Of a DNA stretch of 64,000 nucleotides, positions 45,300 to 57,698 are shown in pieces. The position numbers and the translations under genes are program-made. The stretch is from contig NZ_SLXP01000006.1 in assembly GCF_004343075.1 (NCBI RefSeq), forward strand, positions 62,001 to 126,000, given 5' to 3'. Source of the stretch: Rhodovulum marinum (GTDB taxonomy: Bacteria; Pseudomonadota; Alphaproteobacteria; Rhodobacterales; Rhodobacteraceae). Numbering within the stretch: position 1 is the stretch's first letter; every line of letters starts with the position of its first letter. The notes beneath the pieces are model-generated. The model was not told the DNA's origin. It made no database searches and saw only the letters and a program-made list of their open reading frames with translations.

Positions 45300-46127
45300 T
45301 CACGCCAGCGCGAAGATGCGCGCGGGGCCGCCGGTGCCGCCCTTGACCTTGGGTGCACCGACCACCAGCGTGGCGCCTGTCGCGGGCAACTGGTCAAGAT
45401 TGGCGATGCACTCGATCCCGTAGCGGCCCGCGGGCAGCCAGGCGTAGTGCGTGGCGAAATCGGCCGAAGGCCCGTGGTCGAGCGACAGCGTGTCCACCGC
45501 CATGGCGACCGCGTTGGTCTCTTCCAGAAGCATCTGCGTCGCCTCGATGTGGAAGCCGGGAAAATGCAGGCCTCCGGGCCGTGCTGGGTCGGCGCCACGG
45601 AAGCCCAGTGTGCCGACCTTGGCCGCCCAGCCCGAGTTCATCGCCACGCAGGCTCCGTCGGGGATCGGCCCATGTGCCGCGATCCAAGCCTTCAGGTCGT
45701 CCGGCGTCACCTGGGTGTCGCGGTCCTCGGCGGCGCGTGCGCGAATGTCCAGGATACAAAGCGGGCAGACGAGGCTTTCCACCGGGATTTCGTCCACCGA
45801 GGCGCCGTCGGCCGAAAAGTGCAGCGGCGCGTCGATATGGGTGCCCGTGTGCTCGTTCACTGTCAGCGAGTACAGGTTGTAGCCGTTGGCGGCGAAGTCG
45901 AACTGCTTGTCATAGGCGATTCCGGGCGAGCCCCCGAAGGTAGGGAAGTCCACGGACAGGGTGTGTGTCATGTCGGTGACCGCCGAAGCCCCCTGCGCCA
46001 GCGCTGCTGGCGCGCTGGCCACGCCGCCGACCATGGCAGCCGCCGCCGTTGTCGTCCCGCCCTTGAAAAAGCTGCGCCGCGACAGCATCCGGCCCTTTAT
46101 GGCATTCATCACGCAGATATCGCACAT
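45300..46127 (-). CDS. Tat-exported cyclase-family (kynurenine formamidase-like) hydrolase
   Basis: 275 residues. The Tat signal SRRSFFKGG fits the S-R-R-x-F-x-K consensus, followed by a hydrophobic stretch and cleavage near ALAQG. The catalytic domain has the cyclase-family metal motif [12 protein letters not shown]. Relatives include kynurenine formamidase and isatin hydrolase, which open amide or lactam bonds with Mn or Zn. Export to the periplasm and co-location with an ABC importer suggest it hydrolyses a substrate outside the cytoplasm whose product is imported. Start at the ATG at 46127, with GGAG upstream. Confidence 0.88.
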   Translation of the reverse strand: MCDICVMNAIKGRMLSRRSFFKGGTTTAAAAMVGGVASAPAALAQGASAVTDMTHTLSVDFPTFGGSPGIAYDKQFDFAANGYNLYSLTVNEHTGTHIDAPLHFSADGASVDEIPVESLVCPLCILDIRARAAEDRDTQVTPDDLKAWIAAHGPIPDGACVAMNSGWAAKVGTLGFRGADPARPGGLHFPGFHIEATQMLLEETNAVAMAVDTLSLDHGPSADFATHYAWLPAGRYGIECIANLDQLPATGATLVVGAPKVKGGTGGPARIFALA

Positions 46128-46304
46128 ATGTCCCACTCCCTGCTGGACGGGCCGGTCTGGTGCCGGTCCCGGATCAGCCTATCGGGCTGCGGCATTCTGT
46201 CAATTCGGTCGGTGAACATGGTCCGTCGCCAACGACTTGACCGGTTGCTTTTCGACTGTTTCTCGGCGCCTTGCCGTGGAAAGATGTGCATCAAGGAGAT
46301 TCCG

Positions 46305-46742
46305 ATGGGCAAGACGATCTACATCCTTAACGGGCCAAACCTGAACCTGCTGGGAAAACGTGAACCCGATATCTACGGCCACGAAACGCTTGCCGATGTC
46401 GAAAGGGTTTGCGCGACGGTCGCGGGCGAAAACGGGCATGCCGTACGCCTGTTTCAGTCGAACCACGAGGGCGAGATCATCGATAGCATCCAGCGTGCGC
46501 GCGACGAGGCGGCGGCGATCGTGATCAACCCTGCGGCCTTCACCCATACGTCGGTCGCCATCCTAGATGCGCTGAACACCTTCGAGGGGCCGGTAATCGA
46601 GGTGCATATCTCGAACATCCACAAGCGCGAGGCGTTTCGACATCACTCCTATGTCTCGCTCAGGGCGGACGGCGTGATCGCGGGTTGCGGGGTCGAGGGC
46701 TATGCGCTGGCCGTGCGCCGAATCTGTTCGCTGCTCGGATAG
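46305..46742 (+). CDS. aroQ: 3-dehydroquinate dehydratase, type II
   Basis: 145 residues. Shikimate pathway enzyme with [21 protein letters not shown], the catalytic Tyr loop, [17 protein letters not shown] and [18 protein letters not shown]. The true start is the ATG at 46305 with AAGGAG upstream; the much longer in-frame frame extending to 45081 is antisense to the cyclase gene and is not coding. Confidence 0.96.
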   Translation: MGKTIYILNGPNLNLLGKREPDIYGHETLADVERVCATVAGENGHAVRLFQSNHEGEIIDSIQRARDEAAAIVINPAAFTHTSVAILDALNTFEGPVIEVHISNIHKREAFRHHSYVSLRADGVIAGCGVEGYALAVRRICSLLG

Positions 46743-46792
46743 AGCCGCGACTTCGCACCATCCCATCGGTCTCGGGCAAAGCGCGCAGAAAG

Positions 46793-46882
46793 TGGCGGAG
46801 AGACAGGGATTCGAACCCTGGGAACCCGTGAAGGCTCAACGGTTTTCGAGACCGCCCCGTTCGACCACTCCGGCACCTCTCC
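46793..46882 (-). tRNA. tRNA-Ser (anticodon CGA)
   Basis: 90-nt class II tRNA on the minus strand: acceptor GGAGAGG with TCTCTCC, anticodon loop CTCGAAA (anticodon CGA), long variable arm (TTGAGCCTTCACGGGTTCCC region), T arm CAGGG-TTCGAAT-CCCTG, and encoded CCA. Located after aroQ. Confidence 0.95.
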
Positions 46883-47044
46883 GCAGCCCGTGGCCTTGTG
46901 GGACGGTGATCTAGTGCGAACCGCAGGGGCTTGCAACCGTTTTTCCGGGCGGGCGGCGTTTCGCCCGTATTCCCACGGCCGCAGTTGGATTCCATCCGTT
47001 TCGGCATTACTTCTTAAAACGTTCAGCCATGCCGGATATCCCCG

Positions 47045-47872
47045 ATGCGACGCCTGTTAGCCCTGCCCGTTGTGTTCCTTCTCAGCCTTGCGCTTCCCGC
47101 CAAAGCCGACTCGGCGGCGCGGCTTGACGCGTTGATGGGTGCGCTTGGGGTTCAGGACCTTGTTGGCATCATGCGGGAAGAGGGCATGGAATATGGCGAC
47201 GAACTCGAGGAAGAGATGTTCCCTGGCCGGGGCGGCGACCGCTGGGACGCGGCGGTTGCACGCATCTATGACGGGGGGCGGATGACCCAGGACCTGCGCG
47301 GCGCCCTCGAGCGGGAACTGACCGACAGTGATCTCGATTCGTTGATCGCGTTCTTCACTTCCAAGACCGGCGCACGGATCGTCTCTCTGGAGCTTTCCGC
47401 AAGGCGTGCACTCCTCGACCCCGAGGTTGAAGAGGCGAGCATGGAGCGGCTGGAAGAAATGCAGGCCGACGATGAACCGCGGCTTGATCTGATTGAACGC
47501 TTTGTCGAGGCCAACAACCTTGTAGAGGCCAACGTCACTGGTGCGCTGAACTCGAACCTCGCGTTCTACATGGGGCTGGCCGATGGGCGCGCCTTCGATT
47601 TCGAGCTGACCGAGGAACAGATGCTGGCCGATGTCTGGGGCCAGGAGCCGGACATCCGCGACGAGACGCGCGAATGGCTTTTCTCGTATCTCGCGATGGC
47701 CTACGCGCCTTTGGCGGACGAAACGCTGGAGGATTACATCACGCTGTCGGAAACGCCCGAAGGCAACGCGCTGAACGCGGCGCTTTTCGCGGGATTCGAC
47801 GTGGCTTTTACCCGGATTTCTCGTGAGCTGGGACTGGCGGCAGCGCAGTTCATCGCGGGGCAGGACATCTGA
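47045..47872 (+). CDS. DUF2059 domain protein, exported
   Basis: 275 residues with a signal peptide (RRLLALPVVFLLSLALPAKA). The helical mature part with repeated DUF2059-type segments (DLDSLIAFFTSKTGARIVSL and LEDYITLSETPEGNALNAAL) is typical of DUF2059 proteins of unknown function. Periplasmic. It is about 200 bases upstream of rplU and probably separately transcribed. Confidence 0.85.
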   Translation: MRRLLALPVVFLLSLALPAKADSAARLDALMGALGVQDLVGIMREEGMEYGDELEEEMFPGRGGDRWDAAVARIYDGGRMTQDLRGALERELTDSDLDSLIAFFTSKTGARIVSLELSARRALLDPEVEEASMERLEEMQADDEPRLDLIERFVEANNLVEANVTGALNSNLAFYMGLADGRAFDFELTEEQMLADVWGQEPDIRDETREWLFSYLAMAYAPLADETLEDYITLSETPEGNALNAALFAGFDVAFTRISRELGLAAAQFIAGQDI

Positions 47873-48070
47873 GCGTCCGGACTGGGTGCAGGCCTTGACT
47901 TGTGAGAGAAAATCGAAGATACGCACGTTTCCGGCCCCGTGGTATCGCTTCGGGGCCGTCAATATTGACACCGCCCCGGCCGGGGGCGCGCTGTCCGGAG
48001 GCGCGATTTCGCGGAAACGCCACCCAGTGGGTGGGGCCACAGGACGCGGCAGACAAGAAGGAAACGGCCC

Positions 48071-48706
48071 ATGTTCGCGGTCCTCAAGACCGGTGGCAAG
48101 CAGTACAAGGTCCAGTCGGGCGATGTGCTGCGCGTAGAAAAGCTCGCTGCCGATGCTGGCGAGACGGTTCAATTTAACGATATCCTGATGGTCGGCGGGA
48201 TCGTCGGAACGCCGACGGTCGCGGGTGCGGCCGTACAGGCCGAGGTGATCGACCAGATCAAGGGTGACAAGGTCATCCACTTCGTCAAGCGCCGCCGCAA
48301 GCACAGCTCGAAGCGGACCAAGGGGCATCGTCAGCAGTTGACCCTTCTTCGGATCACCGAGATCCTGGAAAAGGGCGGCGAGGCGACTGGCGTGAAAGCA
48401 GCGTTGGGCGCGGGAAGTGTCTCGGCTGCTGCGGTGGTCGCCGCGGAGCCGAAAAAGGGTTCGGCAAAGAAGGCCGTGGCGAAATCCGCCGCGAAAAAGT
48501 CTGGCGGTGGTAATGATTTGAAACAGTTGTCGGGCGTGGGGCCGGCGTTGGAAAAGAAACTGCACGAGGCCGGGGTCACCAGCTTTGCGCAGATCGCCGC
48601 TTGGACCGATGCGGACATCGCCGAAATGGACGAAAAGCTTTCGTTCAAGGGCCGGATCGAGCGTGAAGGCTGGGTCGAGCAGGCCAAGAAACTGGCCGAC
48701 GGCTAA
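48071..48706 (+). CDS. rplU: 50S ribosomal protein L21 with C-terminal helix-hairpin-helix extension
   Basis: 211 residues, about twice the usual length. Residues 1-103 are L21 ([40 protein letters not shown]). Then comes a Lys/Ala-rich linker ([20 protein letters not shown]) and a helix-hairpin-helix domain ([40 protein letters not shown]). The extension occurs in related alphaproteobacteria; its function is unknown, perhaps RNA or DNA contact. Followed by rpmA after 17 bases. Confidence 0.95.
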   Translation: MFAVLKTGGKQYKVQSGDVLRVEKLAADAGETVQFNDILMVGGIVGTPTVAGAAVQAEVIDQIKGDKVIHFVKRRRKHSSKRTKGHRQQLTLLRITEILEKGGEATGVKAALGAGSVSAAAVVAAEPKKGSAKKAVAKSAAKKSGGGNDLKQLSGVGPALEKKLHEAGVTSFAQIAAWTDADIAEMDEKLSFKGRIEREGWVEQAKKLADG

Positions 48707-48723
48707 GCGAGAGGAGAAAGAGA

Positions 48724-48993
48724 ATGGCACACAAGAAAGCAGGCGGCTCCTCGCGCAACGGGCGCGACTCGGCGGGTCGTCGCCTTGGCGTCAAGATTTA
48801 CGGTGGCCAGCGGGCCATCTCGGGCAATATCATCGTCCGTCAGCGCGGCACCAAGTTCTGGCCGGGCGAAGGCGTGGGCATGGGCCGCGATCACACCATC
48901 TTCGCGACCTGCGAGGGCGCCGTGACCTTCCATAAGGGTCTCAAGGGGCGGACCTTCATTTCCGTGCTTCCGGTAGCCGAGGCCGCAGAATAA
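48724..48993 (+). CDS. rpmA: 50S ribosomal protein L27
   Basis: 89 residues: [57 protein letters not shown]. Standard L27, which reaches into the peptidyl transferase centre. GAGGAG upstream. Normal rplU-rpmA-obgE context, here with three extra genes inserted before obgE. Confidence 0.97.
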   Translation: MAHKKAGGSSRNGRDSAGRRLGVKIYGGQRAISGNIIVRQRGTKFWPGEGVGMGRDHTIFATCEGAVTFHKGLKGRTFISVLPVAEAAE

Positions 48994-49026
48994 GCCGACA
49001 GCTCGAAGGTAATGAAAAATTCGGGT

Positions 49027-49053
49027 GGGGGATCGGCATGGCGCCGGTCCCCC
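49027..49053 (+). terminator. Hairpin after rpmA
   Basis: GGGGGATCGG and CCGGTCCCCC pair over 10 bp (one mismatch) with a 7-nt loop, between rpmA and the LysE-like gene. No T-run follows, so it may only weaken read-through to obgE and proBA. Confidence 0.35.
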
Positions 49054-49087
49054 AGTTCGTATTGCGGAACAGAATTGGAACGCACGC

Positions 49088-49693
49088 ATGGGCGTCGAAA
49101 CGGCTTCCTTTCTGGTGTTTGCAGCCAGCCAGGTCGGCACACCGGGCCCGGCGAACATGGCCCTGATGACCACCGGGGCGAGGTTCGGCCTGCGCGGTGC
49201 GCTGCCGTTCGTGGCCGGTGTGGCGCTCGGCAAACAGTTCGTGATCTGGCCGGTCGGTTTTGGACTGATGGGGCTGGCGGCCCGCTATCCGATGGTCTTC
49301 GAAGGGCTGAAATGGGTCTCGGCCACCTATATATGTTGGCTCGCGTGGCGCGTGGCCAACAGGCGACTGTCGCTTGGTGTCGCCGAGGGGCGGGTTCCCG
49401 GTTTTGCCGCCGGGCTTATCGTCCATCCGCTGAACCCCAAGGCATGGGCTTTGATCGCGGCGGGTTTTGCGGGTTTCGTCGCGCCCGGCACCCCGGCCTT
49501 TCAGGCCACCGCCACGATCGCGATCTGCCTGCTTGTTTGCCAGGCCCTGCTGCACCCGGCTTGGACCTACGGGGGCGAACGGATTGCCCGGACGGTTGCG
49601 GGCCGTCCTGCCGAGAAATACCTGATGTGGGGCCTCGCAGGCATGACGGTTGCGAGCGTTGCCTACGCGCTTTTCGGAGGAGGACAGGCATGA
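49088..49693 (+). CDS. LysE/RhtB family exporter
   Basis: 201 residues, about five to six helices. N-terminal PGPANMALMTTGARFGLRGA and HPLNPKAWALIAAGF are the family hallmarks. Likely exports amino acids or related metabolites. The start at 49088 is preferred to the longer frame at 49025, which adds a non-hydrophobic stretch. Overlaps the next gene by four bases. Confidence 0.88.
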   Translation: MGVETASFLVFAASQVGTPGPANMALMTTGARFGLRGALPFVAGVALGKQFVIWPVGFGLMGLAARYPMVFEGLKWVSATYICWLAWRVANRRLSLGVAEGRVPGFAAGLIVHPLNPKAWALIAAGFAGFVAPGTPAFQATATIAICLLVCQALLHPAWTYGGERIARTVAGRPAEKYLMWGLAGMTVASVAYALFGGGQA

Positions 49694-50232
49694 CCCTTGA
49701 GATGATCTCGCACCCGCAACCCATCATCCAGGCGACGCGCTTTGTTCTGCGTCCGGTGCGTGGTTCGGATGCGGGGCTCTTGCGGCTTTTCGCGGGTGAC
49801 GAAAGGGTTGCGCGGTTCACCCGGTCGATTCCGCACCCGTTGCCGCCCGGCGCGACCGAAGCCTTCATCAAGCGCGCACAGGACCCCCAGCGAAGCGAAG
49901 ATGTCTGGGTGATGGACGGGGCGGCCGACGGTCTGTCCGAGGTTCTGGGCGTTATTGCCCTGGACCGGATGGAGCGCGCTCAGTCCGAGGTCGGATATTG
50001 GGTTGCGCCGGCCTTCTGGAACACCGGCATTGCATCCGAAGCGGTGGCGGCATTGATCGAGGCGAACCCCCAGCGTTGCAAGACCATCTTCGCCGAGGTG
50101 TTCCAGGACAATCCCGGTTCGGCCCGGGTGCTGACCAACGCGGGCTTCGAATATCTCGGCGATGCCGAGGCTTACTCAGTGGCGCGCGGTGGCAAGGTCG
50201 CTACTTGGACCTACCTCAGAAAACTGGGCTAA
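49690..50232 (+). CDS. GNAT family N-acetyltransferase (RimJ-like)
   Basis: 180 residues with RimJ/RimL-type acetyltransferase features: FVLRPVRGSDAGLLRLF, SEVGYWVAPAFWNTGIASEA (acetyl-CoA site) and [20 protein letters not shown]. Substrate unknown. Overlaps the LysE-like gene by four bases (ATGA). Confidence 0.9.
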   Translation: MTLEMISHPQPIIQATRFVLRPVRGSDAGLLRLFAGDERVARFTRSIPHPLPPGATEAFIKRAQDPQRSEDVWVMDGAADGLSEVLGVIALDRMERAQSEVGYWVAPAFWNTGIASEAVAALIEANPQRCKTIFAEVFQDNPGSARVLTNAGFEYLGDAEAYSVARGGKVATWTYLRKLG

Positions 50233-50235
50233 ATC

Positions 50236-52901
<2,666 letters not shown>

Positions 52902-52905
<4 letters not shown>

Positions 52906-54167
52906 AAGACGAGACCGACATTCCCGCGATGATGTCCGATCTGGGCACGCGTGCAAAGGCCGCGGCGGCGGAGCTTGCCTTTGCCGATCCGGTCGCCAAG
53001 ACGCGCGCACTGGAGGCCGCCGCCGAAGCGGTGGCCGCGCGAGAGGCGGAAATTCTCGAGGCCAATGAGAAGGATATGGAGTTCGGCCGCGACAAGGGGC
53101 TGAGCCCGGCGATGCTGGACCGGCTGAAACTCGATCCGGCGCGGATTGGGGGCATCGTCGCTGGGTTGCGCACCGTCGCCGCACAGCCCGACCCGGTGGG
53201 TAAGGTGATGGTGGAGTGGGACACGCCGAGCGGCCTGCATATTCGCAGGGTGCGCACACCGTTGGGCGTGATCGGAGTGATCTACGAAAGCCGTCCGAAC
53301 GTGACGGCCGATGCCGGCGCCCTGTGCCTGAAAGCCGGGAATGCCGTGATCCTGCGCGGTGGCTCCGAGACTTTCCATTCCTCGGGGGCTTTGCATGCCT
53401 GCCTGGTCGAAGGACTTCGCGTCGCGGGCTTGCCCGAGGACGCGATCCTGCGTGTACCCACCCGCGACCGTTCGGCGGTGGGCGAAATGTTGCGGATGAC
53501 TGGCACCATCGACGTGATCGTACCGCGTGGAGGAAAGGGTCTGGTGGGGCTTGTCCAGCGCGAGGCCCGGGTGCCTGTCTTTGCCCATCTCGAAGGGATC
53601 GTGCATATCTATGTCGACAAGCACGCCGACCCGAAAAAGGCGCTCGACGTGGTGCTGAACGCCAAAACCCGGCGAACGGGGATCTGCGGCGCGGCGGAAT
53701 GCCTGCTGGTGCACCGGGACGTGGTGAACACACTGGGCACCGATCTTGTGGCTGCGCTGGTGAGCGCGGGGGTTCGTGTGCATGCCGACGCGAGTCTGTC
53801 GCGGCTGCCGGGGACCATGTCCGCGACCGACGCAGACTGGGGCCATGAATATCTGGACATGGATATCGCCGCCCGGGTGGTGGACGACATCGATGCTGCG
53901 ATTGCCCATATCCACCGTTTCGGGTCGGGGCATACCGACGCGATCCTGACCGAGGATGACTCGGCGGCGGCTCGATTCTTCGAGCGACTGGACAGCGCGA
54001 TCCTCATGCGCAACGCGTCCACGCAATTCGCCGATGGGGGAGAATTCGGGATGGGTGCCGAGATCGGTATTGCCACGGGCAAGCTGCATGCACGTGGTCC
54101 GGTCGGGGCAGAACAGTTGACGAGCTTCAAGTACCTTGTCGACGGCAAGGGTACCGTTCGACCCTGA
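52902..54167 (+). CDS. proA: Gamma-glutamyl phosphate reductase
   Basis: 421 residues. Second proline biosynthesis enzyme, ALDH-like fold: [20 protein letters not shown], catalytic Cys in [16 protein letters not shown], and [20 protein letters not shown]. Four-base overlap with proB. Confidence 0.96.
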
Positions 54168-54308
54168 ACGCACGGGGGCGCTCCAGCCCCCGGCCTGTGC
54201 ACGGCTTTGCCGCGCTGGTCCGGCGTTGGGCGTGGCGCGGACGCTGACGCGTCCTCGGGCCGCCAATGGAAGTGGGAAGTTGCGGGGCCAGGAAAATCTA
54301 GGAAGGTC

Positions 54309-54902
54309 TCAGAGGGCGAGATCGAAGCGGGTTTCACCACGGGACAGGCTTAGGGTCCGGCCTGCCTGGTGCGCGGCGGCGGGCAGCAAGGCGAACTGGA
54401 CCTCGGCTGGGCTGAGCCCGTCATCGGGCGCGCGCCCTTCGGCGATCGGGTCCCAGAGGCGTGGATCGAGCTGAAGTCGCGGCCCTTCTCCGGTCAGCGC
54501 GATCTCACCGGCCTGCCAGCTGAGTGCGATACGACCGCCCCGGACAAGCGCGGTTTCTGCACAAAGCACCGCAAGGAGTGCCACCTTGGCCAAGCCGCGC
54601 GGCATCGCGGCCGGCGGATCGGCGGCGATCTCGATCCGGCTGCCGCCATAGTAATCCTTCAGAATGCCGATCAGTTCGCCGCCCGCGACATCGACGCCTT
54701 CGCCCGCCGCGCCGAACGCGAGGCGGAAAAGCCGGATCCGGCCATTGGCACGTGCCACGCTGTCCGAAATCAAGGCGAGTTCATCGCGTCCGGCCACACC
54801 GGGGGACATCGCAAGGAGTTCCATCCCGTTGCCGATCGCGCCAATCGGGCTAATAAGATCGTGGCAGATACGCGAGCCAACGAGCGCGGTGAGGTCAGCC
54901 AT
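54309..54902 (-). CDS. chpT: Histidine phosphotransferase ChpT
   Basis: 197 residues. N-terminal DHp-like helix with the phospho-accepting His in SRICHDLISPIGAIGNGMEL and a C-terminal degenerate ATPase-like domain without the ATP-binding boxes. ChpT passes phosphoryl groups from CckA to CtrA and CpdR and so controls cell cycle, motility and, in Rhodobacterales, gene transfer agent expression. Divergent from the DUF3553 gene. Confidence 0.9.
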   Translation of the reverse strand: MADLTALVGSRICHDLISPIGAIGNGMELLAMSPGVAGRDELALISDSVARANGRIRLFRLAFGAAGEGVDVAGGELIGILKDYYGGSRIEIAADPPAAMPRGLAKVALLAVLCAETALVRGGRIALSWQAGEIALTGEGPRLQLDPRLWDPIAEGRAPDDGLSPAEVQFALLPAAAHQAGRTLSLSRGETRFDLAL

Positions 54903-54943
54903 GGGGCGTCCTCCCGTTTGGGCGGCAGATAAGGAGTGCGCCG

Positions 54944-55126
54944 ATGAAGCCCCTGAACTCCGTTCTCGAGCCGGGAATGCTGGTGCGGCATCCGGGCCGG
55001 CCCGATTGGGGTACGGGCCAGGTGCAATCGGTGATCGGCGATCGGATCACGGTGAATTTCCGTGAAGCTGGCAAGCTGGTCATCGACGGGGAACGGGTCG
55101 AGCTCATGCCGGTTTACGAGTCCTGA
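54944..55126 (+). CDS. DUF3553 domain protein
   Basis: 60 residues, DUF3553: LEPGMLVRHPGRPDWGTGQV, VNFREAGKLVIDGERVELMP. Small SH3-like beta protein resembling the domain fused to UvrD-type helicases, suggesting a DNA-associated role, unproven. Divergent from chpT with 41 bases between. Confidence 0.85.
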   Translation: MKPLNSVLEPGMLVRHPGRPDWGTGQVQSVIGDRITVNFREAGKLVIDGERVELMPVYES

Positions 55127-55275
55127 ACAGGCGTTTTCGGCAAGCTGCCGGAAGTTGGTTAACGCAGGCTTAACAGGACTGTCCTATACGCCCCATGCCG
55201 CCATTGTTGCGCTTCGTTCGCTGGGCCCCTAGAAGGCGCCGAGTGAACCGCGCCGGCATACGGGAGTTCCTGCCG

Positions 55276-56052
55276 ATGCACCCGCCCGAGGACCATTTCG
55301 AACTGCGCCTTGCCGAGACAGAGGCGGACCTGCTTGCGGCGCAGCGGCTTCGCTATGCCGTCTTCGTCGAGGAGTTGGGCGGCGACGGGCCGCTCGTCGA
55401 CCATGTGGCGCGCCTGGAACGCGATGCGTTCGATCCCCATTACGATCACCTGATCCTCGTGGATACCCGGCGCGATTGCGCCTCGCTGGACCACGTTGTC
55501 GGTGTGTACCGTCTGTTGACTTCGGAGCGGGCGGCGGCGTTGGGGCGGTTCTATTCCGAAGACGAATACGATCTGTCAGTGTTGAAGCAAAGCGGTCGGC
55601 GGCTGCTTGAACTGGGGCGGTCTTGTGTTCATCAAGACTATCGCGGGGGCACCGCCCTGTATCACCTGTGGAACGGGTTGGCCGGTTACGTGCTGGATCG
55701 CGGGATCGAGGTGCTGTTCGGCGTGGCGAGCTTTCACGGTACGGATGTCGATGCGCTGGCCGAACCGCTAGCCTATCTGCATCATCGGTTTCTGGCGCCG
55801 CCGCCGCTGCGGGTGCGGGCGGTCGAGGATCATTTCCAGCGCATGGACTTGGTACCGGCCGGGCAGATCGATCGCAAGGCCGCGATGCTGGCGATGCCCG
55901 CGCTGATCAAGGCGTATCTCAGGCTTGGCGGCTTTGTGGGTGAGGGGGCCTATGTCGATCGGGCGTTCAACACGGTGGATGTGTGTCTGGTGATGGACAC
56001 CGCACAGATGAATGCCAAAAGCACCGCGCGCTATACGCGCGGCCGTGGATGA
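55276..56052 (+). CDS. olsB: L-ornithine N(alpha)-acyltransferase OlsB
   Basis: 258 residues of the OlsB GNAT-like family. Transfers a 3-hydroxyacyl group from ACP to ornithine, making lyso-ornithine lipid. Seen: RLAETEADLLAAQRLRYAVF, RRLLELGRSCVHQDYRGGTA, LFGVASFHGTDVDALAEPLA. The start at 55276 follows GGGAG; an in-frame ATG at 55195 adds a basic stretch. Its stop overlaps olsA by four bases. Confidence 0.93.
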   Translation: MHPPEDHFELRLAETEADLLAAQRLRYAVFVEELGGDGPLVDHVARLERDAFDPHYDHLILVDTRRDCASLDHVVGVYRLLTSERAAALGRFYSEDEYDLSVLKQSGRRLLELGRSCVHQDYRGGTALYHLWNGLAGYVLDRGIEVLFGVASFHGTDVDALAEPLAYLHHRFLAPPPLRVRAVEDHFQRMDLVPAGQIDRKAAMLAMPALIKAYLRLGGFVGEGAYVDRAFNTVDVCLVMDTAQMNAKSTARYTRGRG

Positions 56053-56882
56053 GTACTTGGCGCGGGGCCGCCCCGCCACCCTCGCCGCCGATCGGGCCCG
56101 GTGGATGGTGGCGGGTGGCCTGGCGGGGTTTGACGCTGGGTGGCGTGACCTTTGGCTGCTTGGGGGTGTTGCTCTTAGCACGGCTGGTGGAACGTCCTCT
56201 CTTCGGCTGGCATCGTCCGCTCACGCCCTTCATCACGCAATTCGTCTGCCGTATGGCATTCGTTATTCTGGGAATGCGCTACACGGTGCGCGGCCGGCAG
56301 ATGCGCCAGCGCGGCGCGGTGGTGGCAAATCACGCGTCGTGGCTGGACATTTTTGCACTGAACGCGCGCAAGCGGATCTACTTCGTCTCAAAGGCCGAGG
56401 TGGCAGGCTGGCCGGGGATCGGCTGGCTGGCGCGGGCGACGGGCACGGTGTTCATCAATCGTGACCGTCGTGAGGCCCGCACACATAACGATCTTTTCGA
56501 GGAAAGGCTGAAAGCCGGTCACAAGCTCTTGTTCTTCCCCGAGGGCACCTCGACCGACGGGCGTCGGGTGCTGCCGTTCAAGACCACGCTTTTCGCGGCG
56601 TTCTTCACCGAGGGCCTGCATGACATCCTGCATGTGCAGCCCGTCACGGTGATCTATACCGCACCCCCGGGTCAACACCCCGCCTTTTACGCCTGGTGGG
56701 GAGACATGGGTTTTGGCGAACACCTGCTGAAGGTACTGGCGGCTCGCCCCCAAGGTGGTGTGGAAATCGTTTACCACGCTCCGGTCCGGGTGTCGGACCA
56801 TTCCGACCGCAAGGCATTGGCCAAAGCCTGCGAAGACGCCGTGCGATGTGCAATGCCAGAGTCGCGAGCGCAAGGCGTTTAA
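56049..56882 (+). CDS. olsA: Lyso-ornithine lipid O-acyltransferase OlsA
   Basis: 277 residues, PlsC-type acyltransferase with NHASWLDIFAL (HX4D), a membrane helix near the N-terminus (GLTLGGVTFGCLGVLLLARL), and FFPEGTSTDGRRVLPFKTTL. Completes ornithine lipid synthesis started by OlsB. Start at ATG 56049, overlapping olsB (ATGA). Confidence 0.93.
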   Translation: MSTWRGAAPPPSPPIGPGGWWRVAWRGLTLGGVTFGCLGVLLLARLVERPLFGWHRPLTPFITQFVCRMAFVILGMRYTVRGRQMRQRGAVVANHASWLDIFALNARKRIYFVSKAEVAGWPGIGWLARATGTVFINRDRREARTHNDLFEERLKAGHKLLFFPEGTSTDGRRVLPFKTTLFAAFFTEGLHDILHVQPVTVIYTAPPGQHPAFYAWWGDMGFGEHLLKVLAARPQGGVEIVYHAPVRVSDHSDRKALAKACEDAVRCAMPESRAQGV

Positions 56883-56923
56883 AGGACGCTTTGTCCGGCA
56901 GTGGTGGAATCCAACCTTGCTGC

Positions 56924-57544
56924 CTAGCCCATCGCGGCGCGAAGTCGGGCAAGAGCGGCCGACGCATCTTTGTCGCGCCAGATTTCCTCGCCGATGCCGA
57001 AGAAATCCACAACGGGCGCAAGGCTTGCGATCAAGTTCTCGTCCAGCGCGCCTTCGGCGACGACAGGCAGTTCGATCATTTCAGACCACCATGCGAAAAG
57101 ATCCTTCTCGGCCCGAGTGCCGTCGCCAAGTCCGGTTTCGCCCACCGGCCCGAACGCCACGTAATCGGCGCCCGCCTCTCCTGCTGTCATCCCGTCATGG
57201 CGCGAGTTCCCGCAAAAGGCGCCGACGATGGCATCGGCGCCCAGGGCCTTGCGCACCTTGCGGACGTTGCGCGACCCGTCGGTCAGGTGCACGCCGTCCA
57301 ACCCCAGGCGTTCGACAAGGCCAAGATGTGCCTCGATCACCAGGGGAACATCGCGGGTATGGGCGATGTCGCGCAGGGCGTCGGCGGCACGCGCCACCGC
57401 GTCCTCGTCCCGCGTGGCCAGTGCCAGGCGAAGACAGGCCACGGGGTGGGTGTCCAGCACCGCCGCCAGCCGGTCGGGAAAGCTGTCGAGGTCGAAGGCG
57501 GGCGGGGTGATCAGGTAGATCTGGGGATGCTCGATCTCGGCCAT
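56924..57544 (-). CDS. ThiE-family TIM-barrel protein, likely not a functional thiamine phosphate synthase
   Basis: 206 residues with the overall ThiE layout: YLITPPAFDLDSFPDRLAAV, LGLDGVHLTDGSRNVRKVR and GADYVAFGPVGETGLGDG. The family's catalytic elements are altered: the REK/RxK lysine motif after the first strand reads CLRLALATRD, the IVND metal site reads VIEAHLGL, the QED that follows VHLG reads TDG, and the TxTK pyrophosphate loop reads TGLGDG. It keeps the barrel but probably lacks ThiE activity. Role unknown. Confidence 0.85.
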   Translation of the reverse strand: MAEIEHPQIYLITPPAFDLDSFPDRLAAVLDTHPVACLRLALATRDEDAVARAADALRDIAHTRDVPLVIEAHLGLVERLGLDGVHLTDGSRNVRKVRKALGADAIVGAFCGNSRHDGMTAGEAGADYVAFGPVGETGLGDGTRAEKDLFAWWSEMIELPVVAEGALDENLIASLAPVVDFFGIGEEIWRDKDASAALARLRAAMG

Positions 57545-57698
57545 TCGCGGGCTCCTCGCGGGTTTTCGCCCCTATAGCGGGCTTTGGCGGGCTTGGCTAT
57601 GGCGATGCGGACGGACGTATGTGGCGGTTCCGGGCTTTGGCTTGCCAGCGTGCGGGGGGCGGCGTATCACACCGGCCGATCCAGTATAAGGCCCGTAT

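Noticed and set aside
45081-46304. Long in-frame extension upstream of aroQ
   Set aside because: Covers the cyclase gene on the other strand; aroQ has a good ribosome-binding site and the usual N-terminus at 46305.
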